Assembly (NCBI RefSeq): GCF_001940455.1
Contig: NZ_MKQR01000017.1
Location: 288,081 to 352,080, forward strand
Length of the DNA stretch: 64,000 nt
Direction: 5' to 3'
Origin: Actinokineospora bangkokensis
Lineage (GTDB): Bacteria; Actinomycetota; Actinomycetes; Mycobacteriales; Pseudonocardiaceae
The notes beneath the pieces were generated by a model that saw nothing but the letters and a program-made list of their open reading frames with translations, ran no database searches and was not told where the DNA came from. The translations under genes were made by a program, and so were the position numbers. Below, piece after piece: positions 6,800-14,999 of the stretch (positions are counted from its first letter, which is position 1; each line of letters starts with the position of its first letter).

Positions 6800-8146
6800 T
6801 CAGCCGCGGGAGGCCCGGATCATCTCCTCGCGCTCGACGACCTTGATGCGCTCGCGGCCGTGCGGCACACCCAGGGAGCGCTCGTAGGCGTCGAGGTTCT
6901 TCCACCCCTGCCAGGTGGTGAACTCGATGCCGCGGTCGTGCAGGAAGGACAGCACCGCCGAGGGGTCGGGGTGCGGGGCGGGCCGCAGGGTCGGGGCGTC
7001 GGCGAGCAGCGACGCGACGGTCTCCGACGAGCAGCCCTTGGTGTGGCCGATGAGGCCGATGGGGCCGCGCTTGATCCAGCCGGAGACGTACACCCCCGGC
7101 ACCAGGTCCTCGTCGACGTCGAGGACGCGCCCCTTGCTGTGCGGGACGGTGCCGGAGACGTGGTCGAAGGGCAGCTCGGCCAGGTGCGAGGACAGGTAGC
7201 CCACGGCCCGGTACACGGCCTGGACGTCCCAGTCGTGGAACACCCCGGTGCCGCGCACATCGCCGTCGCCGGTCAGCTCGGTGCGCTCGGTGCGCAGGCC
7301 GGTGACCTTGCCGTCCGCCCCGAGGACGGCGGTGGGGGCGTGGAAGAAGTGCAGGTGCAGCCTGCGCGGGCGGGTGCCGACGTCGCGGATCGCCCACTCC
7401 TGCAGGGTCTTGACCACCATGTCGACCTGCTTGGACGCGCGGATCGCGGCGATCGACCCCTCGTCGAACTCGATGTCCTCCGGGTCCACCACGACCTCGA
7501 CGGTGGGCGAGTGGTCGAGCTCCCGCAGCTCCAGCGGGGTGAACTTCGCCTGCGCCGGACCGCGGCGGCCGAACACGTGCACGTCGGTCACCGCGCTGGC
7601 GGCCAACCCGGCGTGGACGTTGTCCGGGATCTCGGTCGCCAGCATCTCCTCGGCCGACTTGGCCAGCACCCTGGCCACGTCCAGCGCCACGTTCCCGACC
7701 CCGAGCACCGCCACCGACCGAGCGGTCAGCGGCCACGCCCGCGGCGCGTCCGGGTGCCCGTCGTACCAGGACACGAAGTCCGCGGCGCCGTGGCTGCCGT
7801 CCAGCCCGATCCCCGGGATCTCCAACGGCCGGTCCTCCACCGCCCCGGTGGAGAACACCACGGCGTCGTAGAACTGCCGCAACTCCTCCAGCTTCACGTC
7901 CCGCCCGTAGTCGACGTTGCCGAACAGCCGCACCCCCGGCTTCTCCAGCACCTTGTGCAGCGCGTCGACGATCCCCTTGATCCGGGGGTGGTCCGGCGCC
8001 ACCCCGTACCGGATCAACCCGAACGGCGCGGGCATCCGCTCGAACAGGTCCACGCTCACCTCGGCCCCGGACTTCACGAGCGCGTCAACGGTGTAGATCC
8101 CGGCGGGTCCGGCACCCACCACGGCGATACGCAGCGGACGGCTCAC
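6800..8146 (-). CDS. fprA: Ferredoxin/flavodoxin-NADP+ reductase, FprA type
   Basis: A 448-residue FAD enzyme of the adrenodoxin-reductase-like group that moves electrons from NADPH to ferredoxins, for example to serve cytochromes P450 or iron metabolism. RIAVVGAGPAG near the N-terminus is the FAD Rossmann motif. FGLIRYGVAPDHPRIKGI is diagnostic of FprA. VLGVGNVALDVARVL is the NADP-binding motif, and the C-terminus contains the conserved GWIKRGPIGLIGHTK. I chose GTG 8146 (VSRPLRIAVV) because family proteins start there, GGGAG lies upstream, and the iron box and a TACGAT -10-like hexamer (8184-8189) lie close to an alternative upstream ATG at 8185. An IdeR/DmdR box at 8187-8205 implies repression when iron is plentiful. 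Confidence 0.93.
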   Translation of the reverse strand: MSRPLRIAVVGAGPAGIYTVDALVKSGAEVSVDLFERMPAPFGLIRYGVAPDHPRIKGIVDALHKVLEKPGVRLFGNVDYGRDVKLEELRQFYDAVVFSTGAVEDRPLEIPGIGLDGSHGAADFVSWYDGHPDAPRAWPLTARSVAVLGVGNVALDVARVLAKSAEEMLATEIPDNVHAGLAASAVTDVHVFGRRGPAQAKFTPLELRELDHSPTVEVVVDPEDIEFDEGSIAAIRASKQVDMVVKTLQEWAIRDVGTRPRRLHLHFFHAPTAVLGADGKVTGLRTERTELTGDGDVRGTGVFHDWDVQAVYRAVGYLSSHLAELPFDHVSGTVPHSKGRVLDVDEDLVPGVYVSGWIKRGPIGLIGHTKGCSSETVASLLADAPTLRPAPHPDPSAVLSFLHDRGIEFTTWQGWKNLDAYERSLGVPHGRERIKVVEREEMIRASRG

Positions 8147-8186
8147 GAAGGCTCCCGGTGTCAGGTCGGCGGTACTCCAGACCATC

Positions 8187-8205
8187 GTAGGTAAGCCTTA
8201 CCTAA
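8187..8205 (-). promoter_or_regulatory. IdeR/DmdR iron box controlling fprA
   Basis: On the minus strand the 19 bases read TTAGGTAAGGCTTACCTAC, matching the actinobacterial iron-box consensus TTAGGTTAGGCTAACCTAA at 16 of 19 positions with intact dyad symmetry. It sits 41 bases before the chosen GTG and overlaps the likely promoter, the standard arrangement for repression by an iron-loaded DtxR-family protein. Confidence 0.85.
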
Positions 8206-8348
8206 GAAAATTGTGACCCGCGCAACCCGTCCGCATCACCGCAGGTGGGACCAGGTGCCCCAGCCCACCGCGTCACCGGCCTCACACCCGCCTCGTCCGC
8301 GATCCCGACATTCGGACCCGCCGGTGTGCCGATCCGGACCACCAGGGA

Positions 8349-8389
8349 ACGCCGCCGACCCGGGTGGGGCATACCCGGGTCGGCGGCGT
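8349..8389 (-). terminator. Terminator of the ESX-associated operon
   Basis: ACGCCGCCGACCCGGGT (8349-8365) and its exact complement (8373-8389) form a 17-base stem with a 7-base loop, 23 bases beyond the stop codon of the last gene of the leftward operon. Confidence 0.8.
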
Positions 8390-8412
8390 GGGTGGTGAGG
8401 TGAGAGGTGGGC

Positions 8413-9852
8413 CTAGTCGTCGTCGCGGGGGGTGATCACCTGGGGCGACACGGACAGCTCCTCCTCGTGGTCGTGGAAGATGCCGTACTTGCGCTGGTGC
8501 TCCTTGTCCCCCTCGCCGCGTGCCCCGGCACCCATCGCCCCCATCGGCATCCCGCCGGCGGCGGTGCCGTTGCCACCGGAACCCGTGGCGGAGCGGGACG
8601 GCTGCGTGCGGGCCTGCGCCTTGGCGGACTCCACCTCCCGGGCGCTGACCAACCGAGCGCCGGTCCCACCTCCCTGGTGCGAGCCCACCGCACCACCGGT
8701 GAACGGCACGCCCCCGCCGACGGGAGCCGACGACACCCCGGCCCCGCCGCCGCCGGAGAACCCGGTGGAACTCGGGGTGTACGGGGTGATCGGGGAGAAC
8801 GCGCTGCTCGACCGGGTGGTCTCCGGCATCTCGAACGAGCCGAGCGAGGAGGTGCGCGGCGGCACCGCGGCGGACACGCTCGGCGTGTACCCGGACGACC
8901 CCGATGACCCGGACGGCGCGGAGGCACCGCTGTAGGAGGACGGGGCACCTGGGGAACCCGAGCCCGACCCCGCCGAAGCGCTCTGCGTCGAGGCGGTGCC
9001 CTGGGCCCAGTCGTCGACCTGGTCGACGGCCGCGGCGGTCCCGGCGCCCTTCTGCTGGGCGCCCTCCCCCGCCGACGCGGCGGAGAAGGCGGCCTGGTCG
9101 GTGGCGGTGTCGGTGCTCTGGCCGCTGATGCTGGTGAGGGCCTGCTGGATCATCTGGACGACGGCCATGCCGCCCTGCACGATCTTGAGCAGGTTGTCGC
9201 CGCTGGCGAGCAGGGCGGCGAGCTTGGCGGCGATGCGCAGGGCGTACTCCACCGCGATCGCGATGCACGGCGGGATGGCCTCGACGACGCTCTGGCCCAT
9301 CGTCTCCGCCGCCCTGGCGATGGCCTGGGTCATGATGGGCACGATCTGCGAGACCGCTTCGGCGATCAGCTCCAGCACCTCGGCGATGGCCTGGGCGACG
9401 ACCTGGCCCGCGCCGATGATGGCGTTGCTGACCGAGGTCGACGCCTGGCCCAGGCCCGCGACGCCCTCGGCGTGCTGGTCGGCGGCGGTGCGGTACTGCT
9501 CGGCCGCCGGGCCCTCCCAGCCGCTGGTCTGCGCGCGGGTGGTGGCCCGGTACTCCTCGGCCACGTCCCCGATGCCCCGGCCCGCCTGGCCGAAGTCCTG
9601 GGAGCCCGACGACACCGAGGAGTGGTCGCCGCCCTGGAGCTGGGTCAGGCCGTCGCCGAGGAAGGAGACCATGGGGATGAACCAGCTCAGCCCGGCGGAG
9701 GCGAGGGCGCCCAGCGGGTTGGTGGCGGCGGTCAGCAGGCCCATCGGGGCCCCGGGCACGCCGAGGCCGGGGGCGACCCAGCCCTTGGCGTTGACGGCGT
9801 CGTCGGTCGCCCGCAGCCGGGCGACCATCTGCGCGGTGTCGCGGTCGGTCAT
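8413..9852 (-). CDS. WXG100/PPE-like ESX-associated protein with long Ser/Gly/Pro-rich tail
   Basis: A 479-residue protein and the last gene of a leftward six-gene operon. Residues 90-150 form a helical hairpin with the WXG signature SGWEGPAAEQY (Trp at about 112). Residues 150-230 are Ala-rich helices of the kind that pair in type VII (ESX) substrates. The remainder is low complexity, rich in Ser, Gly and Pro, with no toxin, protease or enzyme motif. Such proteins are usually exported by an ESX machine or coat the envelope as partners of EspG-like chaperones, and an EspG-like protein is encoded three genes upstream. The start overlaps the stop of the preceding gene by 4 bases (ATGA). No signal peptide is seen. 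Confidence 0.75.
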   Translation of the reverse strand: MTDRDTAQMVARLRATDDAVNAKGWVAPGLGVPGAPMGLLTAATNPLGALASAGLSWFIPMVSFLGDGLTQLQGGDHSSVSSGSQDFGQAGRGIGDVAEEYRATTRAQTSGWEGPAAEQYRTAADQHAEGVAGLGQASTSVSNAIIGAGQVVAQAIAEVLELIAEAVSQIVPIMTQAIARAAETMGQSVVEAIPPCIAIAVEYALRIAAKLAALLASGDNLLKIVQGGMAVVQMIQQALTSISGQSTDTATDQAAFSAASAGEGAQQKGAGTAAAVDQVDDWAQGTASTQSASAGSGSGSPGAPSSYSGASAPSGSSGSSGYTPSVSAAVPPRTSSLGSFEMPETTRSSSAFSPITPYTPSSTGFSGGGGAGVSSAPVGGGVPFTGGAVGSHQGGGTGARLVSAREVESAKAQARTQPSRSATGSGGNGTAAGGMPMGAMGAGARGEGDKEHQRKYGIFHDHEEELSVSPQVITPRDDD

Positions 9853-10151
9853 CGGTACTCCCGGTCCAGCGTGGTGGCGTTGCCGCCGTCGGTGCCCTGG
9901 TAGCCCGCCGCGGTGCGGGCGATGCCGGTGCTGACCTCGGCCACCGAGGACGAGGCGGCGGTGACGGTGTTGGCGGTCTGGGTCATCGCGCCCTGCAACC
10001 CGACGGCGAGGAAGTTCGCGAACAGGCCCAGCGCGAGGTCGGACAGGCCGCTGGGCAGCCCGCCGCCGATGGCCGAGAGCCGGTCGGCCACCTCGTCGAG
10101 GCTGGTGGCGTGCCCACGCAGCTGCGTGGTGTCGACGTCGAAGTGCGTCAT
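9849..10151 (-). CDS. Small WXG100-like (EspC/DUF2580-type) ESX substrate
   Basis: A 100-residue, mostly helical protein, MTHFDVDTTQLRGHATSLDE at its start, matching the EspC/DUF2580 style of 'type VII secretion target' family members (helix, turn, helix of about 100 residues without a WXG triplet). Near the C-terminus AAGYQGTDGG carries a YxxxD export signal (YQGTD) recognised by ESX systems. Both ends overlap the neighbouring genes by ATGA, so it is translationally coupled within the operon. It probably forms a heterodimer with the 479-residue protein encoded immediately downstream. Confidence 0.75.
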   Translation of the reverse strand: MTHFDVDTTQLRGHATSLDEVADRLSAIGGGLPSGLSDLALGLFANFLAVGLQGAMTQTANTVTAASSSVAEVSTGIARTAAGYQGTDGGNATTLDREYR

Positions 10152-10549
10152 TTCGTGATCTCCGGGGGGTTGGCGAAGTAGTCGTCGTCGTCCGGGGCTC
10201 CGGCGGGGCGCACCCCCGCGGGCAGGAACTGCTTGATGACGTCGAGCGCGGGGCCCTCGCCGAAGTGCTCGGCGGAGATGCGGGCGACCTGCGCGCTCGC
10301 CGCGCGCCGCGCCTTGCGGGTGGTGTCGAGGATCAGCCGGGCCAGCTCGTCGGCCTCCAGCGCGCGGGCGGCCGGGGTCAGCCGCAGGTCCTCCAGCACC
10401 CCGCTGGCGCCCACCCGCACCTCGACCTCGCCGCGCCGCGAGGTGGCGCGCCCGCCGACCTCGCGCAGCCGCGCGTCGGCCGCCGCGGCGCGGGCGGCGA
10501 CCTCGCCCACCCGCTGCTCGTACTGCTGGAGCCACTGCTCAGCGTCCAT
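10148..10549 (-). CDS. YbaB/EbfC-family protein
   Basis: A 133-residue protein with a central beta-rich YbaB/EbfC domain (EVEVRVGASGVLEDLRLTP) between N- and C-terminal helices. The founding family binds DNA as a dimer, but YbaB-like genes are regularly found inside actinobacterial ESX loci, where their role is unknown. The C-terminal 25 residues are acidic and disordered (PDDDDYF). It overlaps the EspG-like gene upstream by 11 bases and the small WXG100-like gene downstream by 4 bases, so all are probably made together. Confidence 0.75.
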   Translation of the reverse strand: MDAEQWLQQYEQRVGEVAARAAAADARLREVGGRATSRRGEVEVRVGASGVLEDLRLTPAARALEADELARLILDTTRKARRAASAQVARISAEHFGEGPALDVIKQFLPAGVRPAGAPDDDDYFANPPEITK

Positions 10550-11303
10550 CGTCGTCCCTCCTGGCGATCGTTGCCACGGTCGTGAGCGCGAGGCCCAGGT
10601 CCTTCGGCCGCAGCGGGTTCACGCTGAACCAGCCGTCGGCGGTGCGGTCGACGCGCACCCGCCCGCGCGGCCCGTCCAGCCAGGACAGCTCGGCGCCGCG
10701 GCGGGTGGACCCGTCGGCGCCCCGGCGGGTCGCGCCGAGCTGGCCCGCGCCGGTCAGCTCCGGCAGCACCGCGGCGAGCTCACCGAGCACCGCCGGGTCC
10801 GCGCCGCCCGGCATGGCGGTGACCGGCTCGACGGTGATCGGCATGGTCACCGCCCCCTCCACCACGGGCACGAGCGCGGTCAGCTCCTCGACGAGCGAGC
10901 CCTGCGCGACGCGGCGCACCGACACCCCGTTCGCCGCGAGGTCACCGCTGACCTGCTGGGTGCAGATCAGCGCCCACGACCGGTAGACCAGCACCAGCAC
11001 ACCGAGCACGCCGCCCGGGCTGGTGAGCACCATGTCGACGGTGGAGCGGTGGTGGCGCAGCGCGCTGACCACCTCGGCGGCCACGCCCAGCGGGCCCCGC
11101 TCCCCCGCCAGCCCGCGCGAGCGCAGCGTCACGCCCGCGGCGGCCAGCAGCACCTCGCGCTCGCCCTCGATCCGCCCGAACCGCGGCACCCGCAGCGGGA
11201 ACGGGAACGGGGTGCCCGCGTGGGTGGCCAGCAGGTCCAGCTCCACCAGGCTGAACCGGACACCGGTGTCCGGTGGCCGGGTGGCGGTGGCCGCGGCGGT
11301 CAC
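10539..11303 (-). CDS. EspG-family ESX secretion-associated chaperone
   Basis: A 254-residue protein. FSLVELDLLATHAGTPFPFPL at its start is the typical opening of the EspG family, followed by alternating strands and helices. In mycobacteria EspG binds the tip of PE/PPE dimers in the cytoplasm and hands them to the ESX ATPase. Here it sits between small and large WXG-type proteins, fitting a chaperone for them. It overlaps the upstream 114-residue gene by 4 bases. The ATP-driven secretion genes (eccB, eccC, eccD, mycosin) are not in the window, so the machine must be elsewhere. Confidence 0.8.
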   Translation of the reverse strand: MTAAATATRPPDTGVRFSLVELDLLATHAGTPFPFPLRVPRFGRIEGEREVLLAAAGVTLRSRGLAGERGPLGVAAEVVSALRHHRSTVDMVLTSPGGVLGVLVLVYRSWALICTQQVSGDLAANGVSVRRVAQGSLVEELTALVPVVEGAVTMPITVEPVTAMPGGADPAVLGELAAVLPELTGAGQLGATRRGADGSTRRGAELSWLDGPRGRVRVDRTADGWFSVNPLRPKDLGLALTTVATIARRDDDGR

Positions 11304-11644
11304 CGGCCGGTCTCCTGCTCGCTGAACCGCCAGCCGATCTCGCGGTCGCCGTCCTGGTAGCGGCGCACGGTGTCGCCGAGGGCCTGGTGGTAGCTGGCCA
11401 GCTCGCCGTCGGCGGCGGTGACCTCGCCGGTGAGCCCGGCGGGCCCGGCCGCCTCGCGCAGCCGCGCCGCCAGGTGCAGCGCGGGCGGGGCGGTGCCCAG
11501 CAGCGGGGTGCGCTCGGCCAGCGCGCCCGCGGAGCCGACCAGGCCGGTCGTCTCGTCGCCGATGCCGACCAGCGCCCGCACCTGGCCCACCAGGGCGTCG
11601 GTGAGGACCTCGAAGCCGGGCTGGGGTGGCTGCTCAGAGACCAA
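11300..11644 (-). CDS. Small ESX-associated helical protein (EspC/DUF2580-like)
   Basis: A 114-residue helical protein with the size and pattern of type VII secretion targets; near the C-terminus RRYQDGDREIG contains a YxxxD element (YQDGD), the general ESX export signal. It has no WXG triplet. It overlaps the 373-residue upstream partner by 11 bases and the EspG-like gene downstream by 4 bases. By position it is the likely dimer partner of the upstream large protein, mirroring the small/large pair at the other end of the operon. Confidence 0.65.
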   Translation of the reverse strand: MVSEQPPQPGFEVLTDALVGQVRALVGIGDETTGLVGSAGALAERTPLLGTAPPALHLAARLREAAGPAGLTGEVTAADGELASYHQALGDTVRRYQDGDREIGWRFSEQETGR

Positions 11645-12755
11645 GGTCGGGCTCCCTCTCCACGATGGCGCCGATCACCGGGTCGCTGGCCCGCTGGTCG
11701 AGCGCGAACAGGCCGGTGTCGACGTTGGGCAGGCGGGTGCGGTGCGCCTTCTCGTCGTCGGTGGTGGGGCGGGCGGCCATCGGCCCGCCCATGAACCCGC
11801 CGCCCGCACCGCCGCGGCGGGCCGCGGCCTCGGCCAGCGCCGCGCGCTCGGCGGCGAGCAGGCTGCCGACCGGGTTCGGGGCGGCACCGGCGAACCGGCC
11901 GCCCTCCAGCGCCCCGCCGCCGGTGCCGGGCGCGCCGCCGACGAGCCGCGACCAGGGCACCCCCGCCCCGGCACCGGTCCCGGAGCCGAGGGGGCCCGCG
12001 CCGACCGCGGTGGCGCCCCCGCCCCCGGCGCCCGCCGCGCTGGTCGAGCCGTCGAGGCCGTCGACCTGGTAGGAGCGGTAGCCGCCCGCGGCCTGCGAGG
12101 GCACGACCTGGGCGCTGCTGCTGTGCAGGGTGGACTCGTAGCGCTGCATCACCCGCACGGCCTCGGCCTTGGACACCCCCGCCACGGCGTCGGCGGTGAA
12201 GATGCGCGCCCCGCCGATGAGCACGGCGGCGATGGGGTTCATCGGGCCCGCGCCGACCGCGCTGGCGGCCAGCGTCATCGGGTCGGGGGTGGGCTTGGGC
12301 ATGGTGTTGCGCGCGGTGGCCAGCGCGTCGCCCGCGTCGGCCGCGGCCTTCTGCACCGTGCCCGCCCTGGCCCCGGCGTTCCAGATCCGGTCCGACAGGT
12401 CGGCCAGCCGGTCGGCGGCGGACTCCGCGGCCCGGCCCTGCCAGTTGGCCCGCAGCGCGTCGGCCTCGCGGCGCAGCGCCTCGGCGTAGCTCGTCAGGGC
12501 CTCGCTGTGCTTGCCCCAGTCGGCGGCGACGGACCCGACCTCGCCGACGTCGGCGTCCTGCCAGAGCATCCCGTAGAGCTGCTCGTGGCTGTAGGCGTTC
12601 CAGTGGGTGCCCCCGGGCGGGGTCGGGGAGCCGAAGAACTCCGCCCACACGGTGTCCAGCGCGGTGGTCAGGGTGTGCGCCAACCGCCCCAGCGGCCCGT
12701 TCGGGCTGAGCACCGAGGTGACCGCGCTCGTCAGGTCGTCGACAGAATCGAACAC
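11634..12755 (-). CDS. Large WXG100-superfamily ESX-associated protein
   Basis: First gene of the leftward operon, about 373 residues from GTG 12755; GTG 12764 is an in-frame alternative and neither has a strong ribosome site. Residues 55-150 are a WXG100-like helical hairpin with WQG at about 105-107 (RANWQGRAAESAADRL). The middle is Ala/Gly-rich and the C-terminus (TDDEKAHRTRLPNVDTG and on to EREPDLGL) is acidic. There is no enzymatic motif. It resembles PPE-like structural or secreted proteins of non-mycobacterial actinobacteria. A palindrome-bearing region lies directly upstream (12802-12832). Confidence 0.7.
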   Translation of the reverse strand: MFDSVDDLTSAVTSVLSPNGPLGRLAHTLTTALDTVWAEFFGSPTPPGGTHWNAYSHEQLYGMLWQDADVGEVGSVAADWGKHSEALTSYAEALRREADALRANWQGRAAESAADRLADLSDRIWNAGARAGTVQKAAADAGDALATARNTMPKPTPDPMTLAASAVGAGPMNPIAAVLIGGARIFTADAVAGVSKAEAVRVMQRYESTLHSSSAQVVPSQAAGGYRSYQVDGLDGSTSAAGAGGGGATAVGAGPLGSGTGAGAGVPWSRLVGGAPGTGGGALEGGRFAGAAPNPVGSLLAAERAALAEAAARRGGAGGGFMGGPMAARPTTDDEKAHRTRLPNVDTGLFALDQRASDPVIGAIVEREPDLGL

Positions 12756-12801
12756 ACCCGCCACGGTGGCCCGGCGCCCGCGCGCGCACCAGGACAGCGA
12801 C

Positions 12802-12832
12802 CGGCCACTTGTGGCCGATGGGGAAATTCCCA
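12802..12832. promoter_or_regulatory. Two short palindromes upstream of the ESX operon
   Basis: CGGCCAC-TT-GTGGCCG (12802-12817) and GGGAA-A-TTCCC (12821-12831) lie side by side in the 279-base gap between the ESX-associated operon and a divergent MFS gene. They could be operators; no regulator can be named. Confidence 0.3.
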
Positions 12833-13043
12833 GGTCAGCGCGCGGTCCGGTGGGACTCGCGGATACCGCGGCGGGGCGGGGCGGACCGCCGCCTCCGGTG
12901 CGCCGGGGAACGGCGCCGTGCCGCGATGCCGAAACCGAGGCGCAGTCGGGTGTGGCCGCGGCGCCACCGGTCCGGCGGGGGCCGTCCCAGGTGCACCCGT
13001 TCGCCGGATGGCCAGGGTCGGGGGCTGCGGTTGTGATGGGGGT

Positions 13044-14393
13044 GTGATCAGCGCGGAGGCGGTCGTGCAGGGGCTCCCGTGGAAGTGGCGGGTGCAGGGT
13101 CAGGTGTTCCTGGTCGGGGGGCTCGGGTTCCTGTTCGACGCGTGGGACGTGACGCTCAACGGGTTCCTGGTCCCGCTGCTGGCGGCCGAGTGGGGGACCT
13201 CGCTGTCCACGGCGGCGTGGCTGGGGACGGCGAACCTCGCCGGGATGGCCGTGGGCGCGTGCTCGTGGGGTGTGGTCGCCGACGCGCTCGGACGGCGGCG
13301 GGCCTTCGCGGTGACCCTGCTGGTGTTCGCGGGGTTCTCCGTCGCCGGGGCGTTCGCCCCCGACCTGGTGACCTTCTGCGTGCTCCGGTTCTTCGCCGGG
13401 GTGGGGCTCGGCGGGTGCGTGCCGGTCGACTTCGTCATGGTGAGCGAGTTCACCCCGGCGAAGGTGCGCGGGCGCGTGGTGGCGGGGATGGACCTGTGGT
13501 GGCCGGTGGGCGCGACGATCGCGGGGGTCGTCGCTGCCGCGCTGCAACCCAACTGGCGGGCCATGCTGCTCTGCATGGTGGCTCCCGCGCTGCTCCTGTT
13601 CTGGTTGCGCCTGTCGGTGCCGGAGTCCCCGATGTACCTGGCCGCCAAGGGCCGGGAGGAGGAGGCGCGGCGAGTGGTCGACGACCTTGTGCGGCGCACG
13701 GGGGCCACACCGCGGCCGTACTCCGTCGCGGCGCCCGCGGGCACGGGCACGGTGAACCCGTTCCGCGGCCTGGTGCAGCTGTGGCGGGAGGCGCCGCGGA
13801 CGACCGGGGTGCTGTGGGCGCTGTTCGCCGGGGTGTTCCTCGTCTACTTCGGAGCGCTGACCTGGCTGCCGTCCATCCTCAAGGCCCAGGGGTACGGCAC
13901 CTACGCCGCGTTCCTGTTCACCGCGCTGATGAACGCCATCGGCATCGCGGGCGTCGTGGTGAGCGCGCTGCTGGTGGACGTGGTGGGGCGCAAGCGCTTG
14001 ATCGGCATCAGCGGACCGGTCGCGGGCGCCGCCCTGGTGCTGTTCGGGCTGGCGCTGGACCTGCCGTGGTTGGCCCTGGTGTGGCTCGGCGTCTACGGGT
14101 TCGTCATCGAACTGGCGATCCCCGCGCTCTACGCCTACGCCACCGAGGTGTACCCGACCCGGCTGCGCGGGGCGGGCTTCGGCTGGGCGTCCACGGCCAG
14201 CCGGGTCAGCGCGGGCGTGGTGCCGCTGCTGCTGGGCGCGGTGCTGTGGCCCGCGCTCGGCATCGCCGGGGCGTTCGCCGTGCTGACGGTGGCCGTGGTG
14301 GCGGCATCGCTGTGGTTGGCCCGCGGCGGTGTCGAGACCGCGGGCGCCGAGCTGCCCGGCTCCGTCCCGGTTGGACAGCCGGAGGTCAGCTGA
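13044..14393 (+). CDS. MFS transporter, sugar/metabolite:proton symporter family
   Basis: A 449-residue, 12-helix membrane protein starting at GTG 13044. Motifs include DALGRRRAF after TM2 and VVGRKRL in the second half (the duplicated MFS loop motif), and PESPMYLAAKGREEEA, typical of the sugar/aromatic-acid/niacin symporter group. It should import a small organic anion or sugar with protons; the substrate cannot be read. The frame is open far upstream, but the hydrophobic protein starts here. The gene is divergent from the ESX operon and overlaps the convergent NUDIX gene by 8 bases at its 3' end. Confidence 0.85.
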   Translation: MISAEAVVQGLPWKWRVQGQVFLVGGLGFLFDAWDVTLNGFLVPLLAAEWGTSLSTAAWLGTANLAGMAVGACSWGVVADALGRRRAFAVTLLVFAGFSVAGAFAPDLVTFCVLRFFAGVGLGGCVPVDFVMVSEFTPAKVRGRVVAGMDLWWPVGATIAGVVAAALQPNWRAMLLCMVAPALLLFWLRLSVPESPMYLAAKGREEEARRVVDDLVRRTGATPRPYSVAAPAGTGTVNPFRGLVQLWREAPRTTGVLWALFAGVFLVYFGALTWLPSILKAQGYGTYAAFLFTALMNAIGIAGVVVSALLVDVVGRKRLIGISGPVAGAALVLFGLALDLPWLALVWLGVYGFVIELAIPALYAYATEVYPTRLRGAGFGWASTASRVSAGVVPLLLGAVLWPALGIAGAFAVLTVAVVAASLWLARGGVETAGAELPGSVPVGQPEVS

Positions 14394-14937
14394 GCAGCGG
14401 CTCGACGCGGGACAGGGTCTCGCGCAGGTTGTCCTCGCTGATCAGCTCGTAGGCCTCGGGCATGGCCACCCAGCGCAGCGGGGCGGTCGGCTTCTCCGGC
14501 CGCGCCGCGCCCGGGGTGCCGGTGGCCAGGACGAACCGCAGGTCGGCGTGCTCGTGCGCGGCCTCCTTGGGCGACTCGGGCACGGGGACGACCACGACGT
14601 GCCGCAGCGCCGCGTCCGGCCACGGGCTCAGGTCGGCCAGGCCGGTCTCCTCCTCGCCCTCGCGCAGCACCACCGCCAGCGGGTCGACCTCGCCGGGGTC
14701 GCCGTGGCCACCGATCTGCAACCAGCTGCCCATCTTGGCGTGCCAGCGCAGCAGGACCCGCGACGAGGCGGGGTCGACGATCACCGCGGAGGCGGTGAGG
14801 TGCAGCGGGACCTCGCGCGACCACGGGTCGTCGGCGGCGGCGATCATCTCGCGGATGCGGGCCACGTCGGCGGCCTCGGTGTCGTCGGCGGGGCGGTAGG
14901 CCTGGAGCAGGGCGTCGGCGCTGCGCGGGGTCGACAT
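14386..14937 (-). CDS. NUDIX hydrolase
   Basis: A 183-residue protein with a Nudix box at about residues 76-100 (GGHGDPGE ... LREGEEETG), one residue longer between the first Gly/Glu part and the REx2EExG part than the textbook motif but with all metal-binding acidic residues present. The preceding segment MGSWLQIGGH is usual for the family. Nudix enzymes hydrolyse a nucleoside diphosphate linked to another moiety. It sits at the left edge of the nucleoside cluster, divided from the PfkB gene by 62 bases on the same strand, and could clean up aberrant nucleotides, but its membership of the cluster is not shown. Confidence 0.85.
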   Translation of the reverse strand: MSTPRSADALLQAYRPADDTEAADVARIREMIAAADDPWSREVPLHLTASAVIVDPASSRVLLRWHAKMGSWLQIGGHGDPGEVDPLAVVLREGEEETGLADLSPWPDAALRHVVVVPVPESPKEAAHEHADLRFVLATGTPGAARPEKPTAPLRWVAMPEAYELISEDNLRETLSRVEPLLS

Positions 14938-14999
14938 GGGGGTGAGTCTAAGGTGCTCGCGGCTGGCCTCGCCTCCGGCACCGCGCGCGCCGGAACCGC

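Noticed and set aside
8147-8185. Upstream ATG start for fprA
   Set aside because: It would place the start codon inside the likely -10 region next to the iron box and add 13 residues not typical of the family.
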